A program made the translations under genes and the position numbers. A stretch of 23,151 nt of DNA from Tubiluchus corallicola (taxonomy: Eukaryota > Priapulida > Priapulimorpha > Priapulimorphida > Tubiluchidae): assembly GCA_030141605.1 (NCBI GenBank), contig JAQGDQ010001862.1, forward strand, positions 1 to 23,151. The letters run 5' to 3'. The notes under the pieces are model-generated. The model made no database searches and was not told the DNA's origin. It saw nothing but the letters and a program-made list of their open reading frames with translations. This document shows, in pieces, positions 19,161-23,151 of the stretch. How positions within the stretch are numbered: the first letter of the stretch is position 1; every line of letters starts with the position of its first letter.

Positions 19161-19717
19161 TGCTTATCGAGGCCCCATTTACGACAATTAATCTTACTGT
19201 GGTGAAGTTTGGGGACCCACTCATTTGATGGACTTGATGAAAGTAATTCTGCATGTGTTGGGCGAAATTTTGAGCGTCCATTCACTAAACCGATGGACAT
19301 GTTCCGATGCACGGCGGTTTACTATTTTGATGGAATTCTGGATGTAATTCTGGACGCAATGGACGTAAGTTTAACTCCTGTCTACTAAACCGATGAACCT
19401 AAGTAATCTTGGACGTAACTTTGAGCATGCGTTCACTAAATTAAAGACTATCTTACGTCCATTTGCTAAGTCTATACACACACAAGCCAAAACCGAAATT
19501 TAAGTTCAATTATCGGCAAACCGAACGAACCGAAAATTTTGTTTGGTAACATCTCGTTACGGGAGGTTTTAACTGTACCATGGATAACGATTAGCCATTT
19601 GGTCTATTCATATGAAAGATAAACGAATTAGTTAATGTATCTGTAGAGAACCACTGGCACTACTTCGAAAATAGTTTACATACGAACTAGAGAAATAGCA
19701 AAAAGTTTAACACTTAC
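19161..19717. other. Intronic sequence with short degenerate repeats
   Basis: ACTAAACCGATG and GACGTAA motifs recur irregularly between about 19280 and 19460. A GTTTTAACTG followed by TA near 19575 resembles a transposon end, but no partner was found. No exon of the minus-strand gene is evident here. Confidence 0.4.
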
Positions 19718-19746
19718 AGGTTAAATTCGCAATAATATCCAGAAAC
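19718..19746 (-). CDS. Shisa/VOPP1-like membrane protein, 29-nt microexon
   Basis: A microexon between the acceptor GTATTACAG and the donor GTAAGT. It encodes VSGYYCEFN and the first two bases of a leucine codon completed by the next exon. It supplies the first extracellular cysteine (model residue 112). Entry phase 0 and exit phase 2 match the exons on both sides. The next exon completes the leucine and then gives the second cysteine. Because it is so short, it rests on splice sites and protein continuity only. Confidence 0.7.
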
Positions 19747-20009
19747 CTGTAATACAAAACAAAGTATTAAATATTAATCATTTGATTCATTCGTAAGAAA
19801 ACCGCATTCTTCGGCTACTTCAATTCAATTCAGTTTTATTGCACAAATACATACAATGTACATTGGCAAAGCAGTACATGTTAAATGCTACATAAACCGT
19901 CTGAGTGCAAAGTTATGTACTAGATAAGATAAGATATAAGACGTATTTATTTCACACATGTAATACAGATTAGCCATTAATGAAACTCTATTTATAAAAG
20001 GAAATAAAA

Positions 20010-20370
20010 CTCGAAATAAATAGTCCAGATGAAAAACTGTTCTTCAATGTATTATTGCTCGAAATAAATAGTCCGGTTGAAAAAACTGTTCTTCAATGTA
20101 TTACTGCTCGAAATAAATAGTCCGGTTGAAAAAATTGTTCTTCAATGTATTACAGCTCGAAATAAATAGTCCAGTTGAAAAAACTGTTCTTCAATGTATT
20201 ATTGCTTGAAATAAACAAGTTGAAAAAACTGTTCTGCAATGTATTACTGCTCGAAATAAATAGTCCGGTTGAAAAAACTGTTCTTCAATTTATTACTGCT
20301 CAAAATAAATAGTCCGGTTGAAAAAACTAATCTTCAATGTATTACTCCTCGAAATAAATAGTTCAGTTAA
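20010..20370. repeat. Minisatellite of about 48-49 bp, seven to eight copies
   Basis: Units read CTCGAAATAAATAGTCC and GAAAAAACTGTTCTTCAATG, with 48-49-bp spacing and one shortened copy near 20208. It lies in the second intron of the minus-strand gene. Confidence 0.9.
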
Positions 20371-21396
20371 AAAATGAAAGACTTTGTGGCACTTTGAATG
20401 TCACGCATGTGCAGAGAGAGAGACTGCTAGACTCGTACAGAAACTCGGGGTTCCCACAGAATTTTAAAATAAATTTTCCTGACTTTTCCCTGACCAATAT
20501 TGATTTTCCATGACCAAGATAAACAGAAATTGCATTACCAGTAGACATATTCAAACATTTTTGTGTATGGACATTCATACATATACTGATACATAATGTG
20601 CCGGGACAGATGCAGTAGTGCTAACGAAATTACACTAATCACATTAAATAAAATCATTATTTTTAGAACAGAAATCAAAACTGGGAGCCTGCTATAGCAA
20701 AATTTTATTTGAACACGAATTGCTGAAAAATATGTTTGGAAAAATATCAGTTCACGGTGATTATTTTTGCAACCCTTTCAAATTTCCCTGACAAATATTT
20801 ACATATATATATATATATATATACATATTATATATTATACATTATACATATTATATATACACAGGGTTAGTAAATTAAGATCTAGATAAATTTTAGTGGC
20901 TAATTATGTAATAATTCATTCCATTTCACGAAATAGCAAGTTTTCACAAATCTACGTGAGTTCATAATAGCAATTATAATACTATTGCAAAGTGGCTGCT
21001 GGCTGTTAATCTTATCTTAATTGTGGGACTTTCATTCTCTTATCATATAATAGAAAAGTCATATGTCATTTATTTCACATTACACATTTACAATAGTTAC
21101 ATGTACAATATCTAGTGAAAGGGCCTACAATGGACGTAATACAAATAAGAAATACTGCACAGGAAAAGCCTCAAACACTGTTCACTTATACACGAAGGTA
21201 AATGTGTTGCGGGCAATCAAAAAGCAGGGCTTGTTAGATTGTCCCACACAGTGAAAGGAGAAAAAAGTAATGGAGATAATCTGAAAATTTAAAGTGAATC
21301 GTGATAAAAAACATTAGTGCTTAAAATGGAATGATGTAATGAATGAAGCTCATATATGGGATGATGTAAAAGATAGAAAGTCATGTTCTATCTTAC
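20371..21396. other. Intronic sequence, including an AT-repeat patch
   Basis: Mostly unique, AT-rich. A TA-rich patch (TATATATATA, ATTATATATTATAC) lies at about 20803-20872. Short open frames on both strands show no domain. No exon of the minus-strand gene is evident. Confidence 0.45.
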
Positions 21397-21561
21397 CCGT
21401 TTTATGCAGAACCACAAGCAGAGCACCAATAATCTCGAGCCGATTACGGCAGAGTCGGTAATAATCGACAGCATCGTAGCGTCCGCAACACTTATTTGAC
21501 CGCCATCACTGTACCTGAGCTCTAGCTGACAAGATAAACAGCTCGCAAGAACAGGTAAACA
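21397..21561 (-). CDS. Shisa/VOPP1-like gene, exon with probable signal peptide
   Basis: A 165-nt exon, phase 0 at both ends, with acceptor TTTGTTTCAG and donor GTAAGA. An in-frame ATG at 21474-21472 begins MLSIITDSAVIGSR and then LLVLCLWFCI, a hydrophobic core like a signal peptide, followed by KR and the extracellular cysteines. From this ATG the protein would be 153 residues, which suits the family. The frame also stays open upstream through the exon (CLPVLASCLSCQLELRYSD) and joins an open upstream exon in phase 0. Then the hydrophobic stretch could instead be a membrane segment. I favour the signal-peptide reading because the class is single-pass. Confidence 0.65.
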
Positions 21562-21789
21562 CTGAAACAAACAAACGTCGGATATATTAACCGCATTGCA
21601 AAACAAGTGCATCGTAAACGTATCATTACGGGTATCATCTACGTTATCATCTGCACGAGCGAAGAAATGAATAAAATCTTTCGTAGGTTTGTTTGTGAGC
21701 CGCGGGGTTTTCTATTGCTTGTGCCTGGTTGTTGACTAGTATTAAAAAATAAGCTTTTTCCCAGTTCCAGCAATTGACGATGATCGTGA

Positions 21790-22145
21790 AGAGGTCAAAG
21801 GTCAAGTGTACCAGACAACGCATTTGTGTAGACTTGACAATGCCTCGCAGCTCATGCTGTTGTAATAGTAACAGTTTTAACAGCTAGCTAGAATTTTACC
21901 TAGTTCATTTTTTCTTGTTCCCAAGCAAGATCCTGCTAGTAAATCACTCTACGCACAGACTAATGCATAATTAACTAAAGTCCACGTAAAACAACCGAAG
22001 TTACTAAGCTGATGCGACAGATGGCTTTGCTTTACCCCACGTCACGTGGCGATCGTAACTAACACGCCGTTGCTGTGGTACACTTAACCTTTGACCTACA
22101 GCAACTGTGCTTGCGCACAACGAAACTGCGAAAAGGCTTATTGGC
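21790..22145 (+). repeat. Dispersed repeat, copy 2
   Basis: Same orientation as the copy at 7966-8465, without that copy's internal duplication. Shared blocks cover most of the length up to GGCTTATT. It lies in the first intron of the minus-strand gene, with an AGGTCAAAGGTCA motif at its left end. Confidence 0.85.
21792..21804. promoter_or_regulatory. Perfect DR1 nuclear-receptor half-site pair
   Basis: AGGTCA-A-AGGTCA is the consensus for RXR, HNF4 and COUP-TF dimers. The other copy of the dispersed repeat has AGGTCAAAGGCCA at the matching place, so the motif comes with the repeat. No functional evidence exists. Confidence 0.35.
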
Positions 22146-22367
22146 AAAAAATTGTTGAACAGCCATTAAAACACGGAAATATGCGAGAAACTGATTATTT
22201 TTTTATGCGATTTGGAATATTGCATGGCGGAATGTAGCATTAAACAGCAAGTCACCAAGTTGGATGATCGTGGCAATACTGGAACCTATCTTACAACACT
22301 TTACAGACCATCTTCTAAGATGAGCCACTAGACCAGCAGAAGTGTCTTAGCCATGTTCAGGTCCTAC

Positions 22368-22520
22368 CTCCGAGACGTAAACAGCCAGAATTAGTGTGGC
22401 GAAAGCAATGAAACCAACCAAAGTGAAGTCGTACAAAACTGGTTCACTGACAGCCTCTGTAATATTCTTAATTTCAACTGTCAAGTGTGACGATACACAT
22501 GCCCACTCAGTCATGTGCAT
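22368..22520 (-). CDS. Candidate upstream exon of the minus-strand gene
   Basis: Fifty-one codons from ATG (22520) to GAG at the donor GTAGGA, ending in phase 0 to match the next exon. The sequence starts MHMTEWACVSS, has a possible N-glycosylation site (NIT) and a hydrophobic stretch, LVGFIAFATLILAVYV. A TAG lies two codons upstream of the ATG in frame. However, that TAG also ends TTTTTTGCATTAG, a good acceptor, so this may be an internal exon starting at 22523 with further exons outside the window. Joined to the rest it gives 233 residues with an extra membrane segment, unusual for the Shisa-like class. It could also be an alternative first exon or a chance frame. Confidence 0.4.
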
Positions 22521-22777
22521 CGCCTAATGCAAAAAAGCCTGAATGGCATAAAAAAATCTGTTAATGATGGAGGAAACCTTCCGGTAAGCAACACAGACTT
22601 GGTTGTTGTAAATACCAAGCGCTTTTTTTGCAAGACACAAACGCAATGGTGAGTGCTTAGCGACTGAAGTTTAGCAATGCTGAGCAAGACCAGTAAAGGA
22701 ATAGGTGGCTGCTGATAAAACCGTTTTTGTGTCATGCTGACCCAAACTATTTATATCATTGATGCAGGATATAAGAA
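22521..22777. other. Sequence upstream of the minus-strand gene model
   Basis: No clear promoter element or further exon was recognised. The open frame across it on the - strand is not in frame with the candidate exon. Confidence 0.35.
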
Positions 22778-22936
22778 TGTGCGTGTGTGTGTGTGTGTGC
22801 GCGCATACGTGCATGTGTGTGTGTGCGCATAAGTGTGTGTGTGTGTGTGTGCGTGCGTGCGTGCGTGTGTGTGTGTGTGCGCGCGCGTGCGTGTGCGTGT
22901 GTGTGTGTGTGCGCGCGCGTGTGCGTGCGTGTGTGT
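22778..22936. repeat. TG/GC-rich microsatellite
   Basis: TGTGTG alternating with GCGCGC and GTGCGTGCG blocks: alternating purine-pyrimidine throughout, a classic Z-DNA-prone composition. Frames across it are Cys/Val artefacts. Confidence 0.95.
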
Positions 22937-23022
22937 CTGATTATACGGATGCCAGGCGATGTTGAACTAAGTGTAACACTTTCGTGCGCAGGTTATGGTG
23001 GCACTTAGCTGATTATTACGGA

Positions 23023-23151
23023 TACAGTAGGCGCCGCTTAATAGACTCACTTTGGGACCGAAGTGTTTTGACGCAGTTAACCGACTGAACCTATTAACCG
23101 ATGGGTGTAGTATTACTGGTATAGAAGTATGGGTCATCAGCTTACTTTGCA
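23023..23151. mobile_element. Truncated DNA transposon end at right edge
   Basis: After a TA, CAGTAGGCGCCGCTTAATAG is followed by TTTGGGACCG and TTAACCGACTGAACC. This layout fits the terminal repeat of a pogo/Tigger-like (Tc1/mariner superfamily) element. The rest of the element lies outside the window, so the inverted partner cannot be checked. Confidence 0.45.

Noticed and set aside
22759-23008. Cys/Val-rich frames at the right end
   Set aside because: Translation of the TG/GC microsatellite.

Overview
The window reads as nuclear DNA of an invertebrate animal. Two spliced genes can be reconstructed from exon-sized coding blocks with matching splice sites and phases. One encodes a protein of the Shisa/WBP1/VOPP1-like six-cysteine membrane class, known from animals. 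About 40-45 % of the window, by a rough hand tally, is tandem repeat. There are no prokaryotic features. I cannot name the species.

Left part, + strand: the 3' end of a cytosolic asparaginyl-tRNA synthetase gene (NARS1). Five exons (3086-3199, 5073-5120, 7851-7934, 9669-9800, 10698-10829) encode the last 169 residues, including class II motif 3 and the stop codon. Every intron in view is phase 0. The 5' part of the gene lies beyond the left edge, past an intron holding a 28-copy minisatellite. Two introns hold copies of exon borders. The tail and 5' splice site of the first exon are included in a 153-bp tandem array. The first 36 nt of the fourth exon, with their 3' splice site, recur about 2.7 kb upstream. 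The introns also hold a piggyBac-like MITE, pentanucleotide arrays and about 520 bp of CT repeat.

Middle, 10830-14741: the space between two convergent genes. It holds a 28-copy 43-bp minisatellite, a GA tract, a three-copy pyrimidine-rich repeat and an orphan open frame with a Cys2-His2-like finger.

Right part, - strand: a second gene, read from about 22520 down to 14742 in six candidate exons. The four downstream exons and the end of the second encode a small membrane protein: a possible signal peptide, six cysteines in a C-C-CC-CC pattern, one membrane segment and a cytoplasmic tail with a PPPPY motif. The most upstream exon and the true start are uncertain. Its introns carry a pogo/Tigger-like MITE with an 11-copy 73-bp array inside it, several other minisatellites, and a dispersed repeat also present in the NARS1 gene.

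Nothing links the two genes functionally. The most unusual feature is the repeated copying of NARS1 exon borders with their splice signals into introns, in one case as in-phase, stop-free 75-nt cassettes.
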